Below the pieces are notes generated by a model that was not told the DNA's origin, made no database searches, and saw nothing but the letters and a program-made list of their open reading frames with translations. Source: Saprospiraceae bacterium (lineage in GTDB: Bacteria; Bacteroidota; Bacteroidia; Chitinophagales; Saprospiraceae). Taken from it: a DNA stretch of 64,000 nt. The position numbers were made by a program, and so were the translations under genes. Every line of letters begins with the position of its first letter. Within the stretch, counting starts at the first letter, position 1. Where the stretch lies: contig JADJGA010000012.1 of the NCBI GenBank assembly GCA_016708265.1, positions 903,001 to 967,000 on the forward strand, written 5' to 3'. This document shows, in pieces, positions 8,758 through 18,900 of the stretch.

Positions 8758-11700
8758 CTACATACTCCTCCTGTATTTTCCTCCAATTTCAAAGAGAGCA
8801 TGAGTGATCTCACCGAGGGAACAATACTTTGCAACTTCCATGAGTTTATCGAAAATATTTTTGCCTTCTATTGCTGAGTGCTGCAAATCTTTCAACAGAC
8901 TGTCAGCCAGTTCCTTGTTATCGCTGTGCAAATGCTTCAGTGTATCAATCTGGGCTTGTTTTTCTTCAGGTGTAGAACGGATTACTTCTTCAGGTATTAT
9001 TACAGGCGAACCCTCCCTAGATAAAAAGTAATTTACTCCTGCTATTGGCAATCCTCCGTTTGTCTTCAGGGTTTCATAATAAAGACTTTCTTCCTGGATT
9101 TTACTTCTCTGATATCCTGTTTCCATCGCACCCAGTACTCCCCCGCGTTCAGAAATCCTGTCAAATTCATACAAAACTGCTTCTTCTACCAGATCAGTGA
9201 GTTGTTCGATAATGAAAGAACCCTGGTTGGGATTTTCATTATTGGCAAGCCCCAGTTCCCTGTTTATGATAAGCTGAATGGCAAGTGCCCTTCTTACACT
9301 TTCTTCTGTCGGAGTAGTGATTGCTTCATCGTAGGCATTTGTGTGGAGTGAATTGCAGTTATCGTAGATAGCGTATAAAGCCTGAAGTGTGGTCCTGATA
9401 TCATTGAATTCAATTTCCTGTGCATGCAATGACCTGCCCGATGTCTGGATATGATATTTCAGCATCTGTGACCTTTCGTTTGCACCATATTTTAATTTCA
9501 TGGCTTTTGACCATATTCTTCTTGCAACCCTTCCTATTACAGCATATTCAGCATCCATGCCATTTGAAAAAAAATAGGATAGGTTAGGTGCAAATTCATT
9601 TATATCCATTCCTCTTGCCAGATAATATTCGACATAGGTGAAACCGTTGGCTAATGTAAGTGCCAGTTGAGTGATCGGATTTGCACCTGCTTCCGCGATA
9701 TGATATCCGGATATCGAAACGGAATAAAAGTTCTTAATACTATTGTCAATGAAATACTGCTGTATGTCACCCATCATTTTCAGCGAGAAATCAATTGAAT
9801 ATATACAAGTATTCTGTGCCTGGTCTTCCTTGAGTATATCTGCCTGTACAGTACCTCTGACCGAACATAAGGCTTTGTTTTTTAATTCATTGTAAATATC
9901 GGCTGGTAAAACCTGGTCACCGGTCACACCCAGCAGCAATAATCCAAGACCATTATGACCGGCAGGTAAGTCTTCATTATACCTGGGACGTGGTATTACT
10001 CTATACAGTTTAGCAAGTTTTTCCTCCACCTTGTATTCCAGTCCATTCTCGATTATATATTTTTCGCATTGCTGATCAATAGCTGCATTCATGAAAAATG
10101 CTGTCATTGTAGGAGCAGGTCCATTGATTGTCATCGAAACAGAAGTCTTTGGATCGCAAAGGTCAAATCCGGAGTAGAGCTTTTTCGCATCATCAAGACA
10201 ACAGACATTGACTCCTGAATTGCCAATTTTTCCATATATATCAGGCCTCAGATCCGGATCTTCACCGTATAAAGTCACTGAATCAAAAGCAGTGCTAAGC
10301 CTTTTTGCCTGCATTCCTCTCGATACATAATGGAATCTCTTATTGGTTCTTTCCGGTGTTCCTTCACCTGCAAACATCCTGGTCGGGTCTTCCTCAGTTC
10401 TCTTGAAAGGATAAACTCCAGAAGTGAATGGAAACTGACCGGGAAAATTTTCCTGAAGTCTCCATTTGAGGATATCGCCCCAGTCTTTATATTTTGGTGT
10501 GGCAATTTTCGGAATTTTGCTATGTGAAAGAGACTCTGAAAATGTCTTAACTTTTATGACTTTGCCACGTACTTTATATGAAAATTCATCTGCTTCGAAT
10601 GTGCTTTTGACATCCTCCCATTCATCAATTTTTTGCAGGTATTCAGGTTTTAATTCTTTAACCAGTTTCTCAAATTCAGATTTTAGTTCTGCGGAAAAGT
10701 CTTTACCCTCAACTATTTTCAATGTTTTAGACAGGGCATATAAACTGGATGCTATTTCTGACTGGTGGTTTACTAAAGAATTGTATTTTCTGTTTTCTTC
10801 AGAAATCTCTGAAAGATATCTTACCCGGGTAGGGGGTATGATCTCTTGGTTCTGTTCATTGTCAATGAGCTTATTTATCTCAGATTCGAAGGCAAGTCCA
10901 GTTTTATTCTCTATCACTTTCAAAAGCTGTTTATAGAGATTGGTTGTGCCTGTATCGTTGAACTGTGATGCTACTGTGCCTACGACCGGAAGTTCTTCAT
11001 CGTCACCTTCCCAGAAATTGTGATTTCTCCTGTATTGCTTCCTTACATATTTCAAAGCATCCAGAGCACCTCTTTTGTCAAATTTATTGATAGCAATCAC
11101 ATCAGCAAAATCGAGCATGTCAATTTTTTCCAGTTGCGATGGAGCTCCATATTCCGGTGTCATAACATAAAGTGACAAATCTGCATAATCCACAATATCT
11201 GAATCTGCCTGTCCTATGCCTGAAGATTCGAGTATAATCAGGTCAAATCCTGCAATTTTAAGGATGTTTGAAGCCTCTTTGATATATTTCGATAGTGATA
11301 TATTTGAACTCCTCGTAGCCATTGATCTCATGAATACTCTCTCCGAAAGAAGGAAATTCATTCTTATCCTGTCACCCAGCAGGGCTCCTCCACTTTTTTT
11401 TCTTGAGGGGTCAACAGAAATGATGCCTATTCTTTTTTCAGGAAAATCGATAAGAAATCTTCTGAGTATTTCATCAACTATCGATGATTTACCTGCTCCC
11501 CCTGTTCCTGTAATTCCGATCACAGGTATTCTTATAGGAATAGCCAGCTCATTTATTCTGCTTATCAGGTCGTTGTGCAATTCAGGGAAGTTCTCTATGG
11601 CAGTGATGAAGGAAGATATCACATGGCTGTTGAATCCTTTTAACTCTTCAATGTTATAAGTCAATTCCTGACCAAGTGGGAAATCACTTTTTTCCACCAG

Positions 11701-12114
11701 GTCATTGATCATACCCTGCAGACCAAGTTTTCTGCCATCATCAGGGCTATATATCTTAGTTATACCATAATTTTCAAGTTCTGCTATTTCTTCAGGAAGG
11801 ATAGTGCCACCTCCACCACCAAAAACTTTAATATGTTTTCCTCCGTTTTTCAGCAAAAGCTCATATATATATTTGAAAAACTCACTATGTCCGCCCTGAT
11901 ATGAAGTAATGGCAATACTCTGTACATTTTCCTCTATGGCTGCCTTGACAATCTCGTTTGCGGACCTGTTGTGGCCCAGATGCACTACTTCCACTCCTGT
12001 AGCCTGAATAATGCGCCTCATAATATTGATTGAAGCATCATGCCCGTCAAACAGGGATGTTGCAGTCAGTGTCCTGATCTTATTTTTTGGTTTATAGGGC
12101 TCAGAAATTTGCAT
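8758..12114 (-). CDS. icmF: Fused isobutyryl-CoA mutase with G-protein chaperone
   Basis: A 1118-aa three-part fusion. Residues ~15-150 are the B12-binding domain (SLFDGHDASINIMRRI, with the Asp-x-His cofactor ligand). Residues ~190-410 are a MeaB-like GTPase (P-loop GITGTGGAGKSS, NKFDKRG). The rest is the mutase barrel (TSGVYPFKRTEEDPTRMFAGEGTPERTN, SVSISGYHIAEAGANP). The GVYPF stretch with Phe, and the domain fusion itself, match IcmF rather than methylmalonyl-CoA mutase, so the expected reaction is isobutyryl-CoA to n-butyryl-CoA, with the GTPase protecting or reloading adenosylcobalamin. Length is as in the family. Monocistronic. No cobalamin riboswitch was recognised upstream. Confidence 0.9.
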   Translation of the reverse strand: MQISEPYKPKNKIRTLTATSLFDGHDASINIMRRIIQATGVEVVHLGHNRSANEIVKAAIEENVQSIAITSYQGGHSEFFKYIYELLLKNGGKHIKVFGGGGGTILPEEIAELENYGITKIYSPDDGRKLGLQGMINDLVEKSDFPLGQELTYNIEELKGFNSHVISSFITAIENFPELHNDLISRINELAIPIRIPVIGITGTGGAGKSSIVDEILRRFLIDFPEKRIGIISVDPSRKKSGGALLGDRIRMNFLLSERVFMRSMATRSSNISLSKYIKEASNILKIAGFDLIILESSGIGQADSDIVDYADLSLYVMTPEYGAPSQLEKIDMLDFADVIAINKFDKRGALDALKYVRKQYRRNHNFWEGDDEELPVVGTVASQFNDTGTTNLYKQLLKVIENKTGLAFESEINKLIDNEQNQEIIPPTRVRYLSEISEENRKYNSLVNHQSEIASSLYALSKTLKIVEGKDFSAELKSEFEKLVKELKPEYLQKIDEWEDVKSTFEADEFSYKVRGKVIKVKTFSESLSHSKIPKIATPKYKDWGDILKWRLQENFPGQFPFTSGVYPFKRTEEDPTRMFAGEGTPERTNKRFHYVSRGMQAKRLSTAFDSVTLYGEDPDLRPDIYGKIGNSGVNVCCLDDAKKLYSGFDLCDPKTSVSMTINGPAPTMTAFFMNAAIDQQCEKYIIENGLEYKVEEKLAKLYRVIPRPRYNEDLPAGHNGLGLLLLGVTGDQVLPADIYNELKNKALCSVRGTVQADILKEDQAQNTCIYSIDFSLKMMGDIQQYFIDNSIKNFYSVSISGYHIAEAGANPITQLALTLANGFTYVEYYLARGMDINEFAPNLSYFFSNGMDAEYAVIGRVARRIWSKAMKLKYGANERSQMLKYHIQTSGRSLHAQEIEFNDIRTTLQALYAIYDNCNSLHTNAYDEAITTPTEESVRRALAIQLIINRELGLANNENPNQGSFIIEQLTDLVEEAVLYEFDRISERGGVLGAMETGYQRSKIQEESLYYETLKTNGGLPIAGVNYFLSREGSPVIIPEEVIRSTPEEKQAQIDTLKHLHSDNKELADSLLKDLQHSAIEGKNIFDKLMEVAKYCSLGEITHALFEIGGKYRRSM

Positions 12115-12309
12115 TTTATATGAATTTCTTTTTACTAAAAAAAATGAATTTGCTAAAGTAAGGATTTTGAAAATAAAATATGGAAATATAGACGTTTTTT
12201 TTGAAAAAATGGTGATATGCTGAGATGTACGAAGCTTTCAACCAGCCCTTGCAGATAATTATTACTAAAGAGTTAGATTTTTAATTTCTGAAAGGTATTT
12301 TTATATATA

Positions 12310-12359
12310 TTTGTAAGAAATTATGGATTCGTCTGTCTTTTGACGGAAACTTCGGACAG
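12310..12359. repeat. Hairpin-bearing dispersed repeat, copy 1
   Basis: Shares the core CGTCTGTCTTTTGACGGAAA and following CTTCGGACAG with a second copy ~930 bp downstream (13244-13290). The left arm of the outer stem is degenerate here (TTTGTAAGAAATT). The rest of the 336-bp gap 12115-12450 is AT-rich and featureless. Confidence 0.6.
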
Positions 12360-12450
12360 AAGGGAATATTGAGACTTGGTTCAGCAGTGCTATTCAATTA
12401 TACTAAATGAATTAGAATGTTAAAGATTTACAATTTTAGTTTATAGGATT

Positions 12451-13014
12451 TTGAAAAAGGATAGAAATAAATATAAAAGGTATTTTGCTTCCAAATTTGA
12501 CATGGTCTATAAACCTTTTTATCTTACCGGTTTGGTTTTAATAATTGGTGCTTTTCTAATCTTCGGAAGCAATTATAGTTTCTTTAATATTTCAAAATGG
12601 AAAATCTATACTGCTTTGATATTTTTGGCTTTGTTTATAGAATGGTTAGTTGTAAAATCATTGAAGTATGCGATTTTTGTCAGCGAAAAAGATAAGACCT
12701 TAAATATAGTTCGAAGATCATCAAAATTAGTACTTTATCCTCCCCTGGAATATACGTATTGGTGGAACTATTACTATGAAAATTTGGAGGGTAATATAAG
12801 AAATAACTGTGCAATAAATCTTGATATTAAGGACAAAAATGGTGAAGTATTTAAAGCAACTGAGGAATTACCTCCCTGGAATTCAAGTCCTATGGATATG
12901 CCTTATAACGTCAAAACTTTTTCATATTTCGATATAGTCTTTGAAGTTGAGAATTTGCAGGGTCTGATAGAGACACTAAACGTTAATTTCATTATCAAAC
13001 AAAATTCGGAATAA
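12451..13014 (+). CDS. Small two-TM membrane protein of unknown function
   Basis: A 187-aa protein from a TTG start; an ATG at codon 18 is an alternative start that keeps all membrane segments. Basic N-terminus, two membrane helices (about 22-42 and 50-68), then a ~115-residue soluble tail with aromatic YTYWWNYYYENLEG and an LPPWNSSP turn. I recognise no family; the layout resembles small sensor-like or immunity-like membrane proteins, but nothing specific supports either. It is isolated and lies between two copies of a hairpin repeat (12310-12359 and 13244-13290), so it may have arrived with that segment. Confidence 0.5.
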   Translation: MKKDRNKYKRYFASKFDMVYKPFYLTGLVLIIGAFLIFGSNYSFFNISKWKIYTALIFLALFIEWLVVKSLKYAIFVSEKDKTLNIVRRSSKLVLYPPLEYTYWWNYYYENLEGNIRNNCAINLDIKDKNGEVFKATEELPPWNSSPMDMPYNVKTFSYFDIVFEVENLQGLIETLNVNFIIKQNSE

Positions 13015-13053
13015 AATGATTCAAGTAATATGAACAACCTATGAAATTATAAC

Positions 13054-13078
13054 ACGTTCATTTTATCCATTTGAACGT
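13054..13078. repeat. Inverted repeat downstream of the small membrane protein
   Basis: Perfect ACGTTCA/TGAACGT arms with an 11-nt loop, 40 bp after the stop codon. No T-run follows, so it is a weak terminator or operator candidate. Confidence 0.3.
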
Positions 13079-13243
13079 TAAAGGTGATAACACTAATAAA
13101 GGTTAAATTGGGAGGGAACATTTTCTATTGAAACTGTTGATCATTTTGGGTTAGATGATGCAGATCCCTTCGCTGTCTGAAGTTTAATCCCGATTTTTAT
13201 CATCTGGACTTCCGACGAATATCAATGAGTAATGTATTATATT

Positions 13244-13290
13244 TGTCCGAAGTTTTGGGTTCGTCCGTCTTTTGACGGAAACTTCGGACA
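13244..13290. repeat. Hairpin-bearing dispersed repeat, copy 2 (perfect nested palindrome)
   Basis: Outer arms TGTCCGAAGTTT (13244-13255) and AAACTTCGGACA (13279-13290) are perfect 12-bp complements. Inside sits CCGTC-TTTT-GACGG (13265-13278). Copy 1 is at 12310-12359. The rest of the 13015-13418 gap shows only degenerate GTC(C/T)GAAGT-like pieces (around 13174) and AT-rich DNA. Confidence 0.7.
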
Positions 13291-13386
13291 GCAGAGTATT
13301 TACAAGTAAAATTTGTATGCAGTTACGAAAACAACGGACAGCCATTGAAAAAATTTAATAAAATTTAAAAATTTTAAAAATTAATC

Positions 13387-13394
13387 TACTTTTG
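13387..13394 (+). promoter_or_regulatory. Bacteroidota -7 box before the FKBP gene
   Basis: TACTTTTG matches TAnnTTTG and lies 25 bp before the chosen ATG at 13419. The preceding 40 bp are A/T runs with no clear -33 element. A start near 13401 would exclude the longer frame from 13392, supporting the ATG at 13419. Confidence 0.5.
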
Positions 13395-13418
13395 CGATTT
13401 TTTAATAAATTGATTAAT

Positions 13419-13925
13419 ATGAAAATTGAAAATAATACTGTTGTGTCGTTGAACTACGAACTTCGCACGAATGGTTTTGAGAGTCAGATTGTAGAAAAAA
13501 CCGACGACGATCACCCTCTGGAATTCATCTATGGTGTCGGAATGATGATCCCAAAATTTGAAGAATATCTGGAAGGAAAATCAGCTAATGATAAATTCCA
13601 GTTTATGATCAATGCTGAAGACGGATATGGTCTGTCAAGCGATGATAACCTGGTAGAACTGCCTAAGTCAATATTTCAGGTTGATGGCAAGGAAAGTGAG
13701 GAGCTATTGGTGCTCGGAAAAATCCTTCCTATGCAGGACAACACAGGGCATATGTTCAATGGAACAGTTGCAGAGATAAAAAATGACAGTGTCATAATGG
13801 ATTTTAATCATCCAATGGCTGATCAGGATCTGTATTTCACAGGAGTTATAAATTCAGTTCGAAAAGCAACTCAGGAGGAACTGGAACACGGCCATGTTCA
13901 TAGCCCCGGCCACCATCACCATTAA
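13419..13925 (+). CDS. FKBP-type peptidyl-prolyl isomerase, SlyD-like, with His-rich tail
   Basis: A 168-aa protein. The FKBP half is at 1-70 (FIYGVGMMIPKFEEYLEG, INAEDGYG), an insert-in-flap chaperone domain follows at ~70-125, and the FKBP strand resumes with FNHPMADQDLYFTGVINSV. The C-terminus GHVHSPGHHHH is a metal-binding-like His tail as in SlyD. Expected to catalyse prolyl isomerisation and act as a chaperone, possibly with nickel or zinc binding. The ATG at 13419 was chosen over the upstream non-ATG frame because a -7 box overlaps the upstream codons. Ends at a bidirectional terminator shared with sppA. Confidence 0.87.
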   Translation: MKIENNTVVSLNYELRTNGFESQIVEKTDDDHPLEFIYGVGMMIPKFEEYLEGKSANDKFQFMINAEDGYGLSSDDNLVELPKSIFQVDGKESEELLVLGKILPMQDNTGHMFNGTVAEIKNDSVIMDFNHPMADQDLYFTGVINSVRKATQEELEHGHVHSPGHHHH

Positions 13926-13942
13926 TCATAAGGAATAATGAT

Positions 13943-13975
13943 AAAAAAAAAGCGTCTGATCGACGCTTTTTTTAT
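13943..13975. terminator. Bidirectional rho-independent terminator
   Basis: A9-GCGTC-TGATC-GACGC-T7 between convergent genes (FKBP on plus, sppA on minus). The A-tract and T-tract make it work in both directions. Confidence 0.85.
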
Positions 13976-13982
13976 TTATCTA

Positions 13983-15743
13983 TTATTTGAATTCAACAAG
14001 GAAAGGCATTTTAGCCTGTGGTTCAGCAATCCTCGATTTATCATTTATAATGTCCATAACAGGTTTTAACTGCCTTATTTCTTTTGATTTAAAAAGCTTT
14101 GCTTCTATGTCACCCTGTTCATTTATACTCCTTATGATCTCCTGCATCAGGTTATCTGTCATTCTTGGATATTTTGTAAGTGAATAATCTTTAATCTTAG
14201 CTTTTTCAGCACATATTTTTATTGCTTTGTCCAGATTTCCCAATTCATCTACCAGTCCAAGCTCTTTTGCTGTCGACCCAAGCCATATTCTTCCCTGAGC
14301 TACCTCATTTACCTGTTCTTTGGTCATTTTTCTTCCCTTAGCCACTACACCAAGGAATTTGTCATAAAACTGCTCAATGTAACTCTGCATCATTACTTTC
14401 GCTTCATCCTGCATTTCAAATGTAGGGGATATTGCAAGGCTCATCTTGTGTGTCTTCACAGAATCAAAATGTATTTTTAGTTTATCATTCCACATCTGTT
14501 TTAATTCCGGAATTACCGCAAATACCCCGATAGAACCGGTCAATGAATTTGAATCAGCCACTATCTTGTCGGCATGACATGAAATATAATATCCTCCCGA
14601 AGCAGCATAGTCTCCCATTGACACTATAACAGGTTTACCTTTTGCTTTAATTCTGTCAACATAGGCTAGGATTTCATCAGAAGCTGAACCGCTGCCACCC
14701 GGGCTATTCACTCTTAATACAACACCTTTAATATTGTCTTTTCTCATTATATCTTCAAATGCATCCTCAAATTTTTCAGGAGAAATTTGACCTGCATCTT
14801 TTCCTGAATTGACAATTTCACCATCCATATACAGCACAGCAATTTTATCTTTATGATGATCTGATTTTATACTGCCACCAAATCTGATATATTTATCAGC
14901 TGAAACGAGTTTCAATTCCTTATCTTCTTTTAATCCTGATTTTAATTTCAGCATTTTGTTAAAGTCAGTTTTGTAGATCAGAGCATCAACAAGTTTGTAT
15001 TTCACTGCATTTTCAGCAAATAAGCCTTTGAAATTATTTACAAAATCCTCGTAGCTTGTTTTTTCAAGTTTTCTTGACTTCAGGATCTTGGAAGTCACAT
15101 TTTCATACAGGCCATTATAAAACTCCCTTAACTGTTTCCTGTTCTGGTCACTCATTTTGTTGAGCCTCAATGGTTCTGTCGCACTCTTGAACTGTCCTGC
15201 ATAAAACACATTCCACTTTATGCCCAGTTCATCAGAAAGCTCCTTAAAATATGGTATTGTATTTGCATATCCTGTTATCTCAACCATCCCACCAGGTGAA
15301 AGAAAAATCGAATCGGACACTGATGCGATATAATAGGTCATAGGAGTGTAGAATTCACCGTAAGAATAAATAAATTTTTTGCTGCTTCTGAAGTCACTGA
15401 GTGCTGTACGAAGCATATTTGCACTTGAATAACCCATAACAGGGAAACCCGATTCCAGATATATTCCCTTTATTTTGGAATCTGACTTTGCTGCTTCAAT
15501 AGCTTTTATTATACTGCCCAGATCAGGATTGGCAATGTCATCGAAAATAACTTTAAATTTATCTGCATTTTCACTTTTTTCCTTGAATTCTCCGTCAAGT
15601 TTTATATGCATTATGGAGTTTGAACTGATGGTTGGCTTCTGATTGACAGAGACACCAACAATAAAAAAGATCAAAATCAAAAGAAAAAAGAACAGTAAAA
15701 CACCAAGACATGATGCAAATACTCTGGAAAAGAAATTTCTCAT
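13983..15743 (-). CDS. sppA: Signal peptide peptidase SppA, 67-kDa type
   Basis: About 586 aa from the ATG at 15743 (MRNFFSRVFASCLG); a longer frame to 15779 is rejected because the promoter -7 box (15777-15784) covers it. One N-terminal membrane helix, then two tandem ClpP/crotonase-like halves. The catalytic Lys sits in AGQFKSATEPL (~185) in the first half and the Ser in NSPGGSGSASDE (~349) in the second, the SppA Lys-Ser dyad arrangement. It degrades cleaved signal peptides in the inner membrane. Monocistronic, ending at the shared terminator. Confidence 0.92.
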   Translation of the reverse strand: MRNFFSRVFASCLGVLLFFFLLILIFFIVGVSVNQKPTISSNSIMHIKLDGEFKEKSENADKFKVIFDDIANPDLGSIIKAIEAAKSDSKIKGIYLESGFPVMGYSSANMLRTALSDFRSSKKFIYSYGEFYTPMTYYIASVSDSIFLSPGGMVEITGYANTIPYFKELSDELGIKWNVFYAGQFKSATEPLRLNKMSDQNRKQLREFYNGLYENVTSKILKSRKLEKTSYEDFVNNFKGLFAENAVKYKLVDALIYKTDFNKMLKLKSGLKEDKELKLVSADKYIRFGGSIKSDHHKDKIAVLYMDGEIVNSGKDAGQISPEKFEDAFEDIMRKDNIKGVVLRVNSPGGSGSASDEILAYVDRIKAKGKPVIVSMGDYAASGGYYISCHADKIVADSNSLTGSIGVFAVIPELKQMWNDKLKIHFDSVKTHKMSLAISPTFEMQDEAKVMMQSYIEQFYDKFLGVVAKGRKMTKEQVNEVAQGRIWLGSTAKELGLVDELGNLDKAIKICAEKAKIKDYSLTKYPRMTDNLMQEIIRSINEQGDIEAKLFKSKEIRQLKPVMDIINDKSRIAEPQAKMPFLVEFK

Positions 15744-15776
15744 ACTATAATTTTTTAAGAGTTTAAAAATATACTG

Positions 15777-15806
15777 CAAAATTAATCTTCAGAATTGTAT
15801 TGCCAA
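15777..15806 (-). promoter_or_regulatory. sppA promoter (-33/-7)
   Basis: On the minus strand TTG (15804-15806) and TAATTTTG (15777-15784) are 19 bp apart, the Bacteroidota sigma-A spacing. Predicted transcription start near 15770, 27 nt before the ATG. Confidence 0.7.
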
Positions 15807-15957
15807 TGATTTTTAGATGACTATATAATAATATTAGATGAAATCGTGTTTTTTGTGATTTATGAAATATGTCTTATAACCCATGACGAAAGTATTGGCA
15901 TGAGGTCCTATAATAAAAAAACAGATATCATTTATTTCCAAATTAAAACAATTGATA

Positions 15958-15965
15958 TATCTTTG
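15958..15965 (+). promoter_or_regulatory. -7 box very close to the adhesin start codon
   Basis: TATCTTTG matches TAnnTTTG and ends 9 bp before the ATG at 15975. Transcription starting ~7 nt after the box would give an almost leaderless mRNA. No convincing -33 element. Confidence 0.45.
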
Positions 15966-15974
15966 TAATATATT

Positions 15975-18900
15975 ATGAGGAGTCTTATCATTATTACCGG
16001 ATTATTGTTTATTGATCTGTTTGTAAATGCACAGGTACAGGTCAGATTGTCCAATTCAACAAATTTTACAACTGAGGATCTTATTAAGAATATTTTTCTT
16101 GGAGAAGGAGTTGAAGTGCTCGACGTAAAATATGACGGCGAAAATAAATCTGCAGGTTATTTCAGCAATGGATTGAATGCGATCTCTATTGATAGAGGCA
16201 TAGTAATGACAACCGGAGATGCTTCACAGGCTTCTTTGCCAAATTCAAATACAATAAATTCTTCCTCCAGTTCAGGAACTGCATTTAAAGATTCAGAGCT
16301 TAGCTCTGCGATTGGAAGTACATCACTCAATGATATTTCAAGATTCGAAATAACTTTCAAACCTTTTTATGATTCTGTTTCATTCAGATATGTTTTTGCA
16401 TCCGAAGAATATCCGGCTTATTCCTGTGATAAGTATAATGATGTATTCGGTTTTTTTATTTCAGGGCAAAATCCTGATGGAGGTCTTTATGATAACAGGA
16501 ATATAGCACTTATCCCTGGCACAAATGAGGTGGTAAGCATCAATAATGTACATCCATCATATCTCAATAACTGTACTTCGAAAAATGTTGAATTTTACAA
16601 TATAAATACTCTTGGGAGTCAGACTATGGTTTATAACGGATATCTGGACGTTTTTTCAGCTAGTGCAAGAGTGGTGCCTTGTACGGTCTACAAGATAAAA
16701 ATTGCCATCGCTGATGTCGTTGATAATCTCTATGATTCAGCAGTTTTTCTGGAAGCCAGGAGTTTTAGCGCTGCAGGTATGAATGTTATAGTTGAAACAC
16801 CTTCCTATGATGGAGTAATAGCTGAAGGGTGTCAGCCAGCTAAGATCACTTTCAAATTCAATAGTCCTGTAAAAGAAGATATCAATTTGAATCTTAAGTT
16901 ATTGAATGATCTTACTTTGGGAAACTTAGCCTCTTCGTCTGTTGATTATAATTCAATACCATCGCAGGGTATAATAAAAAAAGGTGAAACCAGGTTTGGT
17001 TTCAGCTTGAATGCATATGAAGATAATATTTCTGAAAATGAAGAGACCATTGCTATTGAATACCAAAAAGATCTGTGTAATCTGGATACTATCATTCTAA
17101 GGATTACTGATAATAAACTGGCTAAGATTGATTTACGGGATTCAATTCGCATTTGTCAGGATAAAACTGTAAATGTCGGTGCTAAACTTCCTGATGGATA
17201 CAATCCGGATTCTGATAAGTTATTCCAGAATAAAAAAGAATTTTTAATAGCAGGTTCTAAGGGTAGTTCTGTTTCTTCAACAATCGCAGTTAATGGAATA
17301 AATCCGGGTTTTCTTAAGCTTGAAATGCTCAAAGAGGTTTGTATCGATAAGTTGTACGGTAAAAATCTTTATGATCTCGATATCTATCTCGTAAGTCCTG
17401 ATAATCGTTTCGTTGAACTGAGTACTGATAATGGATTCAGAACAGGAGGCACAACATCTGTTGATTCAATGATAAATACCTGTTTTAAATTGAATGCAGT
17501 ACAAAATATAAACAACGGAAACTCTGTTTTAGGGCATTATTTCCCACTGAATCCTAACTATCAGGGATATTTTGCACCAGAAGGTGTCTGGCAGGACATA
17601 GAAGGGGTTAGAGTCAACGGTGACTGGGAATTGTTTATTTACAAAGATGAAGAGGGTTGGACAAATACTCTCGAATCCTGGCATCTGGCATTCAATTCCA
17701 ATTACAGTCTTTCATTTAACTGGCAACCCGGAACAGGGATTTCATGTATTGATTGTTTGTCTCCTGATATTTTTCCAGCTTCCAGCAGATATTATTCCAT
17801 CATTCTCAAAGATACCTACGGATGCGAAGAGAGAGATTCTATATTTGCCGATGTCAATGAAACAGAATCGATTTCCGGAATTGAATGTGATTCTGTATCA
17901 ACTGACTTCATCAGATTTTCATGGTCTTCTGCTGACATAAATGATAAATATGAGCTGAATATTAACAACTCAGGTACGTGGTTACCAAATGATTCACGTA
18001 TTTATGATTTTTCCGGACTTGGATTTTCAGAAAAAGTATTCCTGGAAGTAAGAGTTGCAGATAAAGATTGTCCCAACACTTCACTGACAAGGCAATGTGA
18101 AACATTTCCTTGCCCACCGCCTAAGGTTCGTACTATATCCAGAAAAGATATCGATTGTTTTGGAAATAATAATGGAGAAATAGTACTTGAAGCATTTGGT
18201 ACCAAGGCTCCATATACTTACAGATTGGGAAGTATTGAACAGCCAAACGGATCATTTTCAAACCTTGCTTCAGGAGAGGATACTATTTTTATTAAAGACG
18301 GTTTTGGTTGTGAAATACCATTCGTTTTTGAAATACTCAGCCCTGCTCCGGTTTCAGTTGAATTTATTAAAAAAGATATCAGTTGCTATGGATTAAATGA
18401 CGGTGAAATAAAAACAGAGGTTGTTGGAGGCTTGGGCAATTACAGATTTAATTGGTATGAACCTGTCAGCAATTTAGTAATGACCAGCCAGGATATAAGC
18501 AATCTCACAAGTGGAAAATACTATCTTACAGTAGTAGATTCCAATAACTGTTTTATTACCGACTCTGTTAATATTAATGAACCTGAAGATTTAAAACTGA
18601 TTGATTCGATTGTAAATATCGAATGTAAGGGATATAATACCGGCAAGTTATTTGTTAACTGCATTGGCGGAAGTCCTCCATATTCATACTTATGGGAAAC
18701 ACCCGTCGGAATTTCTTTCAATAAAGATATTATCAATGTGCCTGCAGGCAATTATAAGCTCAGGATTACTGATCATCATGGCTGTTCAATAAATAAAAGC
18801 TTTGTCATCACTGAACCTTCATCAGGATTAGATATTACATATTCAGGCAATGATACTTTGTGTAATGGTAGTAAAAATGGAAGTATTTATCTCAATATAC

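Noticed and set aside
10466..11659. Plus-strand ORFs of ~150 codons opposite icmF
   Set aside because: Shadows of icmF with no recognisable motifs; icmF is intact throughout.
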